Positions 1 to 7,224 of a stretch of 26,225 nucleotides of DNA are shown here, piece after piece. The DNA lies in the NCBI GenBank assembly GCA_049303335.1, contig JBAQNA010000046.1:1-26225 (forward strand), written 5' to 3'. Below the pieces are notes generated by a model. It had not been told where the DNA came from and ran no database searches. It worked only from the letters and a program-made list of their open reading frames with translations. Source of the stretch: DAIDAN01 sp049303335. GTDB taxonomy: Archaea > Aenigmatarchaeota > Aenigmatarchaeia > Aenigmatarchaeales > DAIDAN01. Numbering within the stretch: the stretch's first letter is position 1; every line of letters starts with the position of its first letter. The position numbers were made by a program, and so were the translations under genes.

Positions 1-1
1 G

Positions 2-538
2 GCAAGCTCCGACCTTGCGGCGATTGAGGCGCAAATCCTCCCGAAAGGCGTTCCAACTGTTTACGGGGCGGAACTTGGAATAAGCTATGATGACGTGGAT
101 ATCAACAACGCGCAAAAGGCGAACGCCTTGATAGCGAAGCTTGTTGCGCTGGACGATCCGAACCCGAAGAACTCGCTTACCGCGGACCAGCTGAAAAGGT
201 TTGTTGAAATAGGAAATATGATAGGATGCGAATATTGCTGCGGACTCGGTGTAATGGTAACCGCGGACGGCGGCAGGCCTTGCGGCTGCCAGCACTCTTG
301 GGCGATGCGCGGAATAGCGCAATACCTGATAAAAAATCATTCTGATATGACAAACGACCAGATACTCGAGGAAGTCGCAAAATGGAAGACGCTTTTCTTC
401 CCCGACAACATCGGGCAGAAGGCGCTTGTGCTGAAGCAGCAGGGCATCGAGCTTAGCTACATAAATCTCGCCTCAAGCAAATACAAGGACGTTGAGAAAG
501 GCTCGACGAGCGGCGCGAGGCAGGTCGGCGGCTGCTGA
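2..538 (+). CDS. Cys-rich conserved archaeal protein with C-terminal RQVGGC tail (5' partial)
   Basis: The reading frame is open from base 2, so the gene starts left of the window; the GTG at 95 is only an internal codon. The visible 178 residues contain a Cys-rich centre (CEYCCG, then CGCQHSWAMRG) followed by a helical stretch with WKTLFFPDN, and end in GARQVGGC. The paired Cys clusters could bind a metal or form disulfides. I recall similar CGC-x-HS-x-AMRG proteins as uncharacterised in DPANN archaea, but I cannot name a family or function. The next membrane protein at 764-1027 ends in the same RQVGGC, which suggests a shared tail-dependent process. Downstream neighbours are thioredoxin-fold proteins, so a thiol-related role on the cell surface is plausible. 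That the region is coding is certain; the function is not known. Confidence 0.8.
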   Translation, partial: ASSDLAAIEAQILPKGVPTVYGAELGISYDDVDINNAQKANALIAKLVALDDPNPKNSLTADQLKRFVEIGNMIGCEYCCGLGVMVTADGGRPCGCQHSWAMRGIAQYLIKNHSDMTNDQILEEVAKWKTLFFPDNIGQKALVLKQQGIELSYINLASSKYKDVEKGSTSGARQVGGC

Positions 539-581
539 TTTTTTTTAACGGATTAACAAACCAACAAAAAACGGTGATAAT

Positions 582-659
582 ATGTTCGGGCAAAAGAAAA
601 AGGCGAAAAAGAAAACAGGGGAGAAAAAGGAGGAAAGCTGTTGCTGCTGCAACGGATAA
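582..659 (+). CDS. 25-residue Lys-rich protein with C-terminal CCCC
   Basis: This short ORF starts with ATG preceded by the box GGTGAT at 573-578, with a 3-nt gap. The same arrangement is seen at other genes in this window and strongly supports the start. The product opens with MFGQKKKAKKKTGEKKEE and ends in SCCCCNG: a very basic, low-complexity N-terminus and four consecutive Cys. The Cys run could chelate a metal or carry a thiol modification. It sits 43 nt after the RQVGGC gene and its stop overlaps a 26-bp palindrome. No family can be named. The RBS and composition make it more than a chance ORF, but expression is unproven. Confidence 0.55.
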   Translation: MFGQKKKAKKKTGEKKEESCCCCNG

Positions 660-683
660 GGTTTTCTTCCGGAAGAAAACCTT
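658..683. repeat. Perfect 26-bp palindrome with purine/pyrimidine arms
   Basis: The 13-nt arms (AAGGTTTTCTTCC and its complement) meet with no spacer, starting in the stop codon of the tiny Lys/Cys gene. It can form a hairpin in RNA and might serve as a terminator. It resembles the CTTTTCTT...AAGAAAAG palindromes at 7225-7342 and in TR insertion C, so it may belong to a dispersed palindrome family. Confidence 0.7.
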
Positions 684-763
684 AAGCAAAAGAAGCGATA
701 TTGTGAAAAGATATTATCAATAAAAATCGCGTATAAGATTCAAACAATAATGCAGGTGATATT

Positions 764-1027
764 ATGGCAATAAAAAATGAACATGTGCTTGCGGCCGTGC
801 TTGTGGCGCTGATTGCTGTGGTTGCGCTTCAGACCGTGCAGCTGGTCGGATTGAAGAACAGCATATCGGGCAACGCAATCGCTTTGGGCGGCGGGACAAC
901 AGGCGACTCATCGCTATTGGCTGGCGAAACAGTGGAACAGATGAACCAGAGAATGCACGGGACGTCATCGGGAACTTCCGCTCCGGCGGCATCAAGCTCT
1001 GCGCCAAGGCAGGTGGGAGGCTGCTAA
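764..1027 (+). CDS. Small one-TM protein with C-terminal RQVGGC tail
   Basis: 87 residues. ATG at 764 is preceded by GGTGAT at 755-760 with a 3-nt spacer, fixing the start. Residues about 8-28 form one hydrophobic helix (LAAVLVALIAVVALQTVQLV), followed by a Gly/Ser/Thr-rich stretch with an NQRM motif and a Ser/Ala/Pro linker ending in APRQVGGC. The topology is probably N-in/C-out, which puts the terminal Cys outside the membrane. The identical RQVGGC end on the upstream protein (2-538) is encoded by different codons at several positions, so it looks selected rather than recently duplicated. The tail could be a site for lipidation, disulfide exchange or metal binding; this is inference. No known family is recognised. 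Confidence 0.75.
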   Translation: MAIKNEHVLAAVLVALIAVVALQTVQLVGLKNSISGNAIALGGGTTGDSSLLAGETVEQMNQRMHGTSSGTSAPAASSSAPRQVGGC

Positions 1028-1099
1028 AAGCCGGTTTTTGATTTTTTTATTTTTAATATTGTCTTCTGAAAAGGCAGACATCGAAAAAAGGTTTCATTT

Positions 1100-1987
1100 A
1101 TGGCAAAAGAAAAACACCATCCAAGAAATGAAAAGCATTCCGGAGAAGCGCATCATGCGCCTGCCGCGCACCACACTCGAAAGAAAGATGCGGCGATGCA
1201 GAAAGTCATAATCGCGCTTGCTCTGGTTTTTCTCGCGATAGCGGCTTACGGGACTTATCTTGCTTACAGCTCGAATGCGATAGTCAGCGAAAAGCTTGCG
1301 GCTGCAGCCGAGGCTGCAAAGCCTGCGAACCTGCAAATAACAAAAATTCTTGCGCAGGGCTGCACGGACTGCTTTGACGTTGCGCAGGTGGAAAACGCCG
1401 TAGGGCAGCTTAATGTGAAAACCTCGGAAAAGACGCTTGACTATGCAAGCGCCGAGGCAAAAGAGCTGATTTCAAAATACGGCATCAAAAAAATACCGAC
1501 ATTGATTATAACCGGCGAGACTGAAAAAGCGGGAATAAGCTTCTGGAGCCAAGTCGGCACGACGGAAAGCGACGGAACCCTCGTGATGAGATTCGGCGCT
1601 CCATATGTAGACCCTTCCAGCGGGATGGAACTCGGAAAGGCGGAACTCGTAAATATAGCGGACAAGTCGTGCGGCGCGTGCTATAATGTTTCGATGCAGG
1701 AGAATATACTGAAGAGCAATTACGGCTTCGTTTTCAGCGGCATAAAGACCTACGACATAAACTCAACGGAAGGAACAAGGCTGGTATCGCAATACAACAT
1801 CACGAAAGTTCCCACAATCCTGATATCGCCCGATGCGAAATATTACGAGGGTCTGCAGGGAATATGGAAGCAGGTTGGAACGATAGAGGCTGACGGCTGG
1901 TATGTGTTCAGGGACATGCAGGCGCTGAACGGCGCCGTCTACAAGGACTTGAGCCTGAACAAGATAATAAACGCGACAGCGCAATGA
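1100..1987 (+). CDS. Membrane-anchored protein with two thioredoxin-like domains
   Basis: 295 residues. The cytoplasmic N-terminus is His-rich (repeated HH in residues 6-25), followed by one TM helix at about 34-56. Two similar thioredoxin-fold halves follow. The first has CTDC at residues 88-91 and a cis-Pro segment KKIPTLIITG near 130-139. The second has CGAC at 191-194 and a matching TKVPTILIS segment near 235. Each half also carries a WxQVGT-type stretch (FWSQVGTTESDG and IWKQVGTIEADG), so the protein is an internal duplication. It is likely an extracytoplasmic thiol-disulfide oxidoreductase or isomerase. The neighbours (Cys-tailed proteins upstream, DsbA-like protein downstream) fit that role. 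The substrate is unknown. Confidence 0.85.
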   Translation: MAKEKHHPRNEKHSGEAHHAPAAHHTRKKDAAMQKVIIALALVFLAIAAYGTYLAYSSNAIVSEKLAAAAEAAKPANLQITKILAQGCTDCFDVAQVENAVGQLNVKTSEKTLDYASAEAKELISKYGIKKIPTLIITGETEKAGISFWSQVGTTESDGTLVMRFGAPYVDPSSGMELGKAELVNIADKSCGACYNVSMQENILKSNYGFVFSGIKTYDINSTEGTRLVSQYNITKVPTILISPDAKYYEGLQGIWKQVGTIEADGWYVFRDMQALNGAVYKDLSLNKIINATAQ

Positions 1988-2113
1988 AAATCGGAATTTA
2001 TACTAAAAGATTAGATTGATTGGGCGACAACAGAAAAAAAAGCGTTCCTGCTTGAAACGCTCTAAAAATCGATAAGACAGCAAAGAAATATTTCAGGTTC
2101 AAACGATAATAAT

Positions 2114-2392
2114 GTGTTTTCTATGGCATTGTGTCATCTTGCTGCAGCGGAAATCGGAGCGCTGGTCGTGCTGCGCGCGCTCGGGGTCCCCGACGTAATA
2201 ACGTTCACGCTCTTCGGGATGATAATAATCACGCTCGCGTACTGGATTGACAAGATGCTAAGCACGAAAGGCATCCGCATGTTCGGCAGGAAGATAATCG
2301 GGAAGCGCGAAAGCAAATACCAGAAGGTTGTCTTGGTCGGGCTGTGCTTTGTGATAACGCTTTTCGCTTACTGGATGATGGGGCTGCTGTGA
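2114..2392 (+). CDS. Small multi-pass membrane protein, paralog of the next gene
   Basis: 92 residues from GTG 2114; ATG 2123 (MALCHLAAAEIGAL) is an equally good start, giving 89 residues. Hydrophobic segments lie at about residues 8-25, 33-50 and 72-92, separated by a basic loop (GRKIIGKRESKYQK). It shares the pattern LAAAEI-x-AL, a G-M-I/M-I-I/V-T segment, an acidic/basic loop and a terminal YWMM/YWLM helix with the gene at 2495-2731, so the two are tandem paralogs. No known family is recognised. The position between two thiol oxidoreductase genes suggests, without proving, a membrane partner of disulfide chemistry; no CxxC is present, so it is not itself a VKOR/DsbB. Confidence 0.65.
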   Translation: MFSMALCHLAAAEIGALVVLRALGVPDVITFTLFGMIIITLAYWIDKMLSTKGIRMFGRKIIGKRESKYQKVVLVGLCFVITLFAYWMMGLL

Positions 2393-2494
2393 AACGGGAT
2401 TATGGGATGAAATACAAATGATAACGCCGATGCGTTCAACAAACAAAACTATTGGTTGGCGTAACTGCAACTCAATCCATATTGCGTGATATTT

Positions 2495-2731
2495 ATGAAA
2501 ACTCTATACATTCTTGCCGCTGCGGAAATCGCAGCTCTTGCCGCCTCCAAAATTGCGCATCTTCATGACGCCATATCCTATACCATTGTCGGAATGATGA
2601 TCGTGACGTTCGGCTACCTTTTCGAAAACCTGCTCGCGGACAAAAAGAACTTTCCGCACAGGAGAAAGGCGATAGTGGTTGCGATTTTCGCGGTAGTGCT
2701 TCTGGTGTACTGGCTGATGAAGTTCATTTAA
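2495..2731 (+). CDS. Small multi-pass membrane protein, second paralog
   Basis: 78 residues from ATG 2495 (MKTLYILAAAEIAAL); an in-frame GTG at 2486 would add three residues. Predicted helices lie at about 3-18, 27-45 and 59-78, with a basic loop DKKNFPHRRK between the second and third. The alignment with the preceding protein covers nearly the whole length, but the loop is shorter and the nucleotide sequences have diverged, so the duplication is old. Function is unknown. The gene ends 16 bp before one arm of a long inverted repeat (2748-2847). Confidence 0.65.
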   Translation: MKTLYILAAAEIAALAASKIAHLHDAISYTIVGMMIVTFGYLFENLLADKKNFPHRRKAIVVAIFAVVLLVYWLMKFI

Positions 2732-2747
2732 ATTTAAGGGCTCTGCA

Positions 2748-2847
2748 GGCTTTGCCCGATAAGTAATAGATTGCATTATTATCTCAGCTTTTTGACCGGC
2801 ACAATTATTCGATTTAAATTATAATTTCAGACTTTTCGGGCAAAGCC
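2748..2847. repeat. 12-bp inverted repeat with 76-bp spacer
   Basis: The arms GGCTTTGCCCGA (2748-2759) and its perfect complement (2836-2847) flank an AT-rich 76-bp spacer. Nothing coding is seen inside. It lies between the small membrane protein and the dsbA-like promoter and could be a terminator-type structure, an operator or a remnant of a small mobile element. Confidence 0.6.
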
Positions 2848-2862
2848 GGCTTTAAGGCAACC

Positions 2863-2871
2863 TTTTTATAT
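2863..2871 (+). promoter_or_regulatory. Archaeal TATA box of the DsbA-like gene
   Basis: CTTTTTATATTA-like AT-rich element 30-38 nt upstream of ATG 2902. At the usual archaeal TATA-to-start distance the transcript would begin within about 10 nt of the ATG, so the mRNA is nearly leaderless. Confidence 0.5.
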
Positions 2872-2901
2872 TATGCTGACCAATTTTAGCCAAGTGTTTC
2901 A

Positions 2902-3510
2902 ATGCCAAAGAAAAAAGTCGTTTACGGGATTGTTGTTCTATTGATAATCGCAGCAGCCGGAGCGTATTTCTTATTTTTCAGCCAGCCTGTTTCGCAGCTC
3001 CCGCGAACGGAGCATTTTCTCGGAAGCGCGGGCGCGAAAGTCGTGATGGTGGAATACAGCGACTTCCAGTGTCCCGCGTGCGGCGCGGCGGAGCCGGCCG
3101 TGGAACAGGTCATACAGTCTTATGGAAACAGGATAAAATTCGTCTATAAGCACTTTCCACTGACGAACATACATCAGTATTCGCAAAAAGCGGCAGAATC
3201 ATCCGAATGCGCGGGAGCGCAAGGAAAATTCTGGGAGATGCACGACAAGCTCTTTGCGAACCAGAATGCGCTGCGGATAACGGACTTGAAGATCTATGCG
3301 CAGCAGATCGGGCTGAACACCACGGAATTCAATTCCTGCCTCGACGGCGGAGCTGCGGCGGCCAATGTGAAAGCGGATTTCAGCGAGGGGCTTGCGGAAA
3401 AAGTCAGGGCAACACCCACGTTTTTCATCAACGGCAGGAAGATAGAAGGCGGCGTGCCGTTCGAGGAGTTCAAGGCCGTGATCGACCAGGAGCTCGCGGC
3501 GGCAGGGTAA
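2902..3510 (+). CDS. DsbA/BdbD-like thiol-disulfide oxidoreductase
   Basis: 202 residues. A signal-anchor helix covers about residues 6-26, followed by a DsbA-type thioredoxin fold. The active site SDFQCPACG has CPAC at residues 57-60, the helical insert contains the typical YKHFPL and KFWEMHDKLFAN stretches, and the cis-Pro segment RATPTFFING is followed by KIEGG. All of this matches the BdbD/DsbA family of disulfide-forming enzymes acting outside the membrane. No Cys other than the CPAC pair looks catalytic. It closes the plus-strand thiol cluster and has its own TATA box; a convergent gene begins 13 nt after the stop. It most likely oxidises exported proteins with paired Cys, including its neighbours. 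Confidence 0.92.
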   Translation: MPKKKVVYGIVVLLIIAAAGAYFLFFSQPVSQLPRTEHFLGSAGAKVVMVEYSDFQCPACGAAEPAVEQVIQSYGNRIKFVYKHFPLTNIHQYSQKAAESSECAGAQGKFWEMHDKLFANQNALRITDLKIYAQQIGLNTTEFNSCLDGGAAAANVKADFSEGLAEKVRATPTFFINGRKIEGGVPFEEFKAVIDQELAAAG

Positions 3511-3523
3511 CACAAAATAGCAT

Positions 3524-4006
3524 TTATCTAATTCCTAACTGTTCATCCAAAGGAGGATTTGAGAAGTATGCGCGCACACCAAACTCGGAATCTTTGAGTT
3601 CTATCATCTCGAAATCCTCGCGTTTTATTAATCTGAATCCTTTTTTAGGCAAATACTTTTTCTTGAAATCAGAATAATCGGAAACCGTAAAATCCGCGTC
3701 GCCTCTTTCAGGCCTTGTGCTGTCAGGAAGGCGAATCTTTAACAGTTTGAGTTTTCCAGAAACAGTATTCATCGGACGAATATGAAATAACAAACCTGTC
3801 GGAGTTTCCTTCATTACAGTTCCGATTTTTCGCGCGGCTTCAAGCAGAGTTTCGTATTCTTCCATATTTTGGGAAAAAATGCAGGCATAATTTACAGGCG
3901 CGCTCTTCTCGTTAGTGTGCTTGTTTTTCAGGACGCTTGCATGGTCTACTATATTTTTAACTGTTGCTTCCAAATCATCAACGCCTATTTTCTTGATTTT
4001 TATCAC
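3524..4006 (-). CDS. Conserved hypothetical protein downstream of cysS
   Basis: 160 soluble residues, MIKIKKIGVDDLEATVKNIV at the start. Conspicuous features are a charged stretch PDSTRPERGDADF near the centre, FKKKYLPKKGFRLIKRE, and YFSNPPLDEQLG close to the end. I recall similar short proteins as widespread and uncharacterised in small-genome archaea and bacteria, but cannot assign a function. The gene starts only 4 nt after the cysS stop, so the two are co-transcribed. No membrane segment or conserved Cys pair is seen. Confidence 0.75.
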   Translation of the reverse strand: MIKIKKIGVDDLEATVKNIVDHASVLKNKHTNEKSAPVNYACIFSQNMEEYETLLEAARKIGTVMKETPTGLLFHIRPMNTVSGKLKLLKIRLPDSTRPERGDADFTVSDYSDFKKKYLPKKGFRLIKREDFEMIELKDSEFGVRAYFSNPPLDEQLGIR

Positions 4007-4010
4007 CGGA

Positions 4011-5453
4011 TTATTTCCTCCTGACCCTTACTCCGCCGTCCTTGTCCTCGATTGTCCAGCCCTTTCCGGAAAGCTCGTCCCTTATTGCGTCCGCTTCCCT
4101 GAATTTCTTCTCCTTCCTCAATTGTTCGCGCTTTTCGACAAGCGATTTTACTTCTTCAGGAATTTTCTCCGCTTCGGTGCTTTCTTTTATTCTCAATCCG
4201 AGAGCGGTGTCAAGCTTCAGGAACAGGTCATAAATCTCCTTTGCGTTCTTATCCCCGATTTTTTTTTCGTCGACAGCCTTGTTCGTCTCGCGAATGAAGT
4301 CGAACATCGCGGAAAGCGCGAGCGGCGAGTTCAGGTCGTCGTCCATCGCCTCCTCGAACTTCTTTCTCATCTCCTCCGCCTTTTCGGAAAGCTCCCCGTT
4401 GTATGTTCCTCCTTTTATCTCCTTCAGCCTGCGCACAAAATCGTAAAGGCTTTCCAAAGTTTTTTTCGCTGCGCCGAGGCTCTCGTCGGAAAGGTTGAAC
4501 TGCGAGCGGTAGTGCGCCGAAAGCAGAAGATAGCGGAAGTCCATCGCGGAGAATCCTTTTTTCTCCAAGTCCGCGAGCGTGTAAAAGTTTCCGAGCGATT
4601 TTGACATCTTCTGCCCGTTAACCATCAGGAATTCGAGATGCATCCAATACATGCTGAAAGTTTTTCCCGTGAAGGCTTCGCTCTGCGCAATCTCGCACTC
4701 GTGATGAGGGAATTTGTTGTCAACCGCGCCAGTATGAATATCAAGAGTGTCGCCAAGATACTTTCTGGACATTGCCGAGCACTCGATATGCCAGCCGGGA
4801 TAGCCATCGCTCCACGGGGACTTCCATTTCATTATGTGCTGCGGGTCGTTTATCCAAAGCGCGAAATCGAAAGGACCTTTCTTGTCGGGATTTTCCTCCA
4901 CGCGCCCGCCTGCGCCGGCTTTCAACTGTTCAAGTGTGTTTCCGGAAAGCTTCCCGTAATCCTTGAATTTTGAAATATCGTAATAAACCGAGCCGTTCGC
5001 TTCGTAAGCATATCCTTTTTTTATCAAGCCCTCTATGATTTCAATCATTTCCTTTATGTGATCGGTAGCGCGCGGCCTGACTTCGGGCTCGAGGAAGTTC
5101 ATCTTCCTGTAATTTTCCATTGCAACGTTTATGTAGAACTGCGCAATATCCCACACTGACTTGTGCTCGCGCTTCGCCGCCTTTTCCATCCTGTCGATGC
5201 TGCCGGCTGATGCGACCAGCTCGTCGCCGGATATGTGCCCCACGTCCGTGAAGTTCATCACCTGGCGCACTTTGAAGCCGCGATATTCCAGCCACCTGCG
5301 GAGCGTGTCAGCGAAAGTGTAGGCGCGCAGATTCCCGACGTGCGGATAGTCGTAAACGGTCAGCCCGCAGTTGTACATCTTCACCACTCCCGCCTCCAGC
5401 GGCTTGAATTCCTCCTTCTGCTTTGTCATCGAGTTGAAAAATCTTATCGGCAT
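4011..5453 (-). CDS. cysS: Cysteinyl-tRNA synthetase
   Basis: 480 residues, the normal family length. It charges tRNA-Cys with cysteine in the cytoplasm. The HIGH-type motif is PHVGN at residues 37-41, and the KMSKS loop is at 282-286. The four zinc ligands that give cysteine specificity are visible: Cys29 in YNCG, Cys225 in WHIECS, His250 and Glu254 in HHECE. The C-terminal DALR-like helical domain and anticodon-binding tail follow (GWTIEDKDGGVRVRRK at the end). ATG 5453 is preceded by a GGCGAT box 4 nt upstream. The enzyme shows that the organism uses the direct route rather than SepRS/SepCysS. It heads a two-gene unit with the hypothetical protein at 3524-4006. Confidence 0.97.
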   Translation of the reverse strand: MPIRFFNSMTKQKEEFKPLEAGVVKMYNCGLTVYDYPHVGNLRAYTFADTLRRWLEYRGFKVRQVMNFTDVGHISGDELVASAGSIDRMEKAAKREHKSVWDIAQFYINVAMENYRKMNFLEPEVRPRATDHIKEMIEIIEGLIKKGYAYEANGSVYYDISKFKDYGKLSGNTLEQLKAGAGGRVEENPDKKGPFDFALWINDPQHIMKWKSPWSDGYPGWHIECSAMSRKYLGDTLDIHTGAVDNKFPHHECEIAQSEAFTGKTFSMYWMHLEFLMVNGQKMSKSLGNFYTLADLEKKGFSAMDFRYLLLSAHYRSQFNLSDESLGAAKKTLESLYDFVRRLKEIKGGTYNGELSEKAEEMRKKFEEAMDDDLNSPLALSAMFDFIRETNKAVDEKKIGDKNAKEIYDLFLKLDTALGLRIKESTEAEKIPEEVKSLVEKREQLRKEKKFREADAIRDELSGKGWTIEDKDGGVRVRRK

Positions 5454-5593
5454 AAAATCGCCTTTTTGGATTATTTTGTTTACGTTTTCATGTGTTCTGA
5501 TTTTTGTTCTGAATTATTCCTTGTTACGAAAACCACATTACTGAAGATAAATTAAAATTCAGATACGATGGTTTTGGCGCTTTAAGATTGTTT

Positions 5594-6304
5594 TCATTCG
5601 CCCAATACTTTTTGTAAAATCTCATAACCGGTTTTTTCAAATTTCCTTATCCTCACAATCTTCCTGAAATTATCGTCGATTATTTTCTGCAAGCCGAGCT
5701 CGGCGAAGAGATTCTCAGCTGTTATTGCGTCGGCTTTCGTCACGGGCCATTCCGGCGTCGCTGTGCAGCAGCCCACGTGCTTTTCCGGCATCTCCAGCCC
5801 TTTCGACAGCTTGATTATTTCCGTCTTGTCCATTCCGAGCAGCGGCCTTATCATCGGATATTTTATCCCTGACGAAGTTGCGGCCAAGTTCTGCAAGGTC
5901 TGCGACGCCTTCTGCGCGAGCGATTCGCCGGTCACGATTCCCGCCGCGCCTTCCGATTCGCAAATCTTTTCCGCAGCCTTGAACATAGCCTTCCTGCACA
6001 TCACGCACATGTAGTCGCGCGCGAGCCTGTTCTCGCTCTTCAATACCGCCGACAAAATTTCCGCGTGCGGAAAGATTATGAATTCCCTGAACTTGGTTTT
6101 CTTCTTCAGGTACTTCAGCACCGCTATCATAGTCTCGAACGAGCCCTTGCAGTAAAACGGGTAAAGCGAAAAATGCACGGGCACGATTTCGTAGTGCTTC
6201 GCGGCGAGCGCTGTCGCGACAGGCGAGTCTATCCCGCCGCTTATCAGGCAGACAACTTTTTCCTTCCTTGATTTTTCTGATTTCTTTGCTTTTTTGTTTT
6301 TCAT
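5594..6304 (-). CDS. thiI: ThiI-type PP-loop protein without THUMP domain
   Basis: 236 residues from ATG 6304; a GTG at 6313 would add three. The PP-loop ATP-binding motif SGGIDS lies at residues 22-27 and is followed by the family's CVMCRKAMF stretch and GCCTATPEWPVTKAD near the C-terminus. This is the adenylation domain of tRNA 4-thiouridine synthase ThiI. The ferredoxin-like and THUMP domains that usually precede it, and any rhodanese domain, are absent, so RNA binding must be supplied otherwise or the substrate differs. A basic N-terminal tail (KNKKAKKSEKSRK) may compensate. IscS at 10724-11875 is the likely sulfur donor. The gene is the last of a three-gene unit (7145 to 5594). Confidence 0.85.
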   Translation of the reverse strand: MKNKKAKKSEKSRKEKVVCLISGGIDSPVATALAAKHYEIVPVHFSLYPFYCKGSFETMIAVLKYLKKKTKFREFIIFPHAEILSAVLKSENRLARDYMCVMCRKAMFKAAEKICESEGAAGIVTGESLAQKASQTLQNLAATSSGIKYPMIRPLLGMDKTEIIKLSKGLEMPEKHVGCCTATPEWPVTKADAITAENLFAELGLQKIIDDNFRKIVRIRKFEKTGYEILQKVLGE

Positions 6305-6315
6305 AGCCGCCACTC

Positions 6316-6741
6316 TTAGCCAAACGACCTTACTTTTCTTATGCCGTCTCCACTTATCTTAATGCCTGCCCTTTTAACAGCCTTCAAATAATTTTGTATT
6401 GAATCCATCTGCCTTAGCTTGATAATTCTGCCGTATCCTCCTGCGGTTTTATCATAGCTTTCTTTGAACCTGCGAAAATGCCTGTCATGCGTCAAGATAT
6501 ACGGATATCCGAGGGTTCTTCCAAGCTCAACTATCTCGGAATCAGACATCCCCGGCTCGAAGCCGTCATACCCGATATGAATCGTGATTATTCCCTCCGC
6601 TATATCTGAATTGCCGTTTCTCTTTCCCCTCTTTACCATTTCATTTACGAATCTTTTATCTCTTACGCATTCATCGACTATTACCAACTGCGGGGGTTCC
6701 TCGCCGCCGATTTTGTCTATTATTTCATACATAGTGCTCAT
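6316..6741 (-). CDS. PIN-like (DUF5615/Mut7-C-type) protein
   Basis: 141 residues from ATG 6741. This start overlaps the stop of the upstream gene (TGATG); a longer reading to 6825 would run inside that gene and is rejected. Key features are VIVDECVRD near residue 27, then GMSDSEIVELGRTLGYPYILTHDRHF, that is the acidic residues and THDxHF motif of PIN-like nucleases of the DUF5615 type. These are often toxin-like or tRNA/rRNA-targeting nucleases. The tight overlap with the Cys-rich gene upstream is typical of a two-gene functional pair, perhaps toxin-antitoxin. It is followed 11 nt later by thiI, so RNA metabolism is also possible. Confidence 0.65.
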   Translation of the reverse strand: MSTMYEIIDKIGGEEPPQLVIVDECVRDKRFVNEMVKRGKRNGNSDIAEGIITIHIGYDGFEPGMSDSEIVELGRTLGYPYILTHDRHFRRFKESYDKTAGGYGRIIKLRQMDSIQNYLKAVKRAGIKISGDGIRKVRSFG

Positions 6742-7145
6742 CACTTCGCGAAATATCTTTCCTCGCCGCCAACTTCCAAAGCAACAATTTCTCCGTCGTA
6801 TTTTAAATGGCATCTTCTGTCGCAAGAACCACAGTTGCAGCCCAATTCGGCAACAAAAGTTAATTCTTTTCCTCCGTCGGGCGTTATTTTTACTTGTGTG
6901 TATTTTTTCATCTGCTCTTCGGAAACTGCAATTTCCTCTCCTTCTTTCTTAGGAAGTAGTTCTAGTAATTCCCGCACATCATTAATAATTTTCTTGCCGC
7001 CGCCATTCATCTCAAGCCGCCACGACGGCGGCGCGAAAACAATATTGCCGTCATATTCAGTTCCTTTGAAAACATTATAATAATATCTTGGCATGTATGC
7101 TCTTATTTTGTATTCTGCGCTAGTTTGCATTTTTTCATCGCTCAT
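6741..7145 (-). CDS. Hypothetical protein with CxCxxCxxxC cluster
   Basis: 134 residues. ATG 7145 is preceded by GGTGAT five nt upstream. The N-terminal half has a charged/aromatic segment (YMPRYYYNVFKGTEYDG), the middle a Glu/Lys-rich helix, and the C-terminal part a compact Cys cluster ELGCNCGSCDRRCHL that probably binds zinc. No known family is recognised. Its stop overlaps the start of the PIN-like gene by one base, so the two proteins are probably made together. It might be a partner or antidote of the PIN-like protein; this is inference from arrangement only. Confidence 0.65.
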   Translation of the reverse strand: MSDEKMQTSAEYKIRAYMPRYYYNVFKGTEYDGNIVFAPPSWRLEMNGGGKKIINDVRELLELLPKKEGEEIAVSEEQMKKYTQVKITPDGGKELTFVAELGCNCGSCDRRCHLKYDGEIVALEVGGEERYFAK

Positions 7146-7224
7146 ATTTTATCACCTTATAATTATGGAGCCAGGGCCGAGACTTTCTGAACCTTCTTTT
7201 CTTTTTAGTCTTTCTTTTTTGGTT

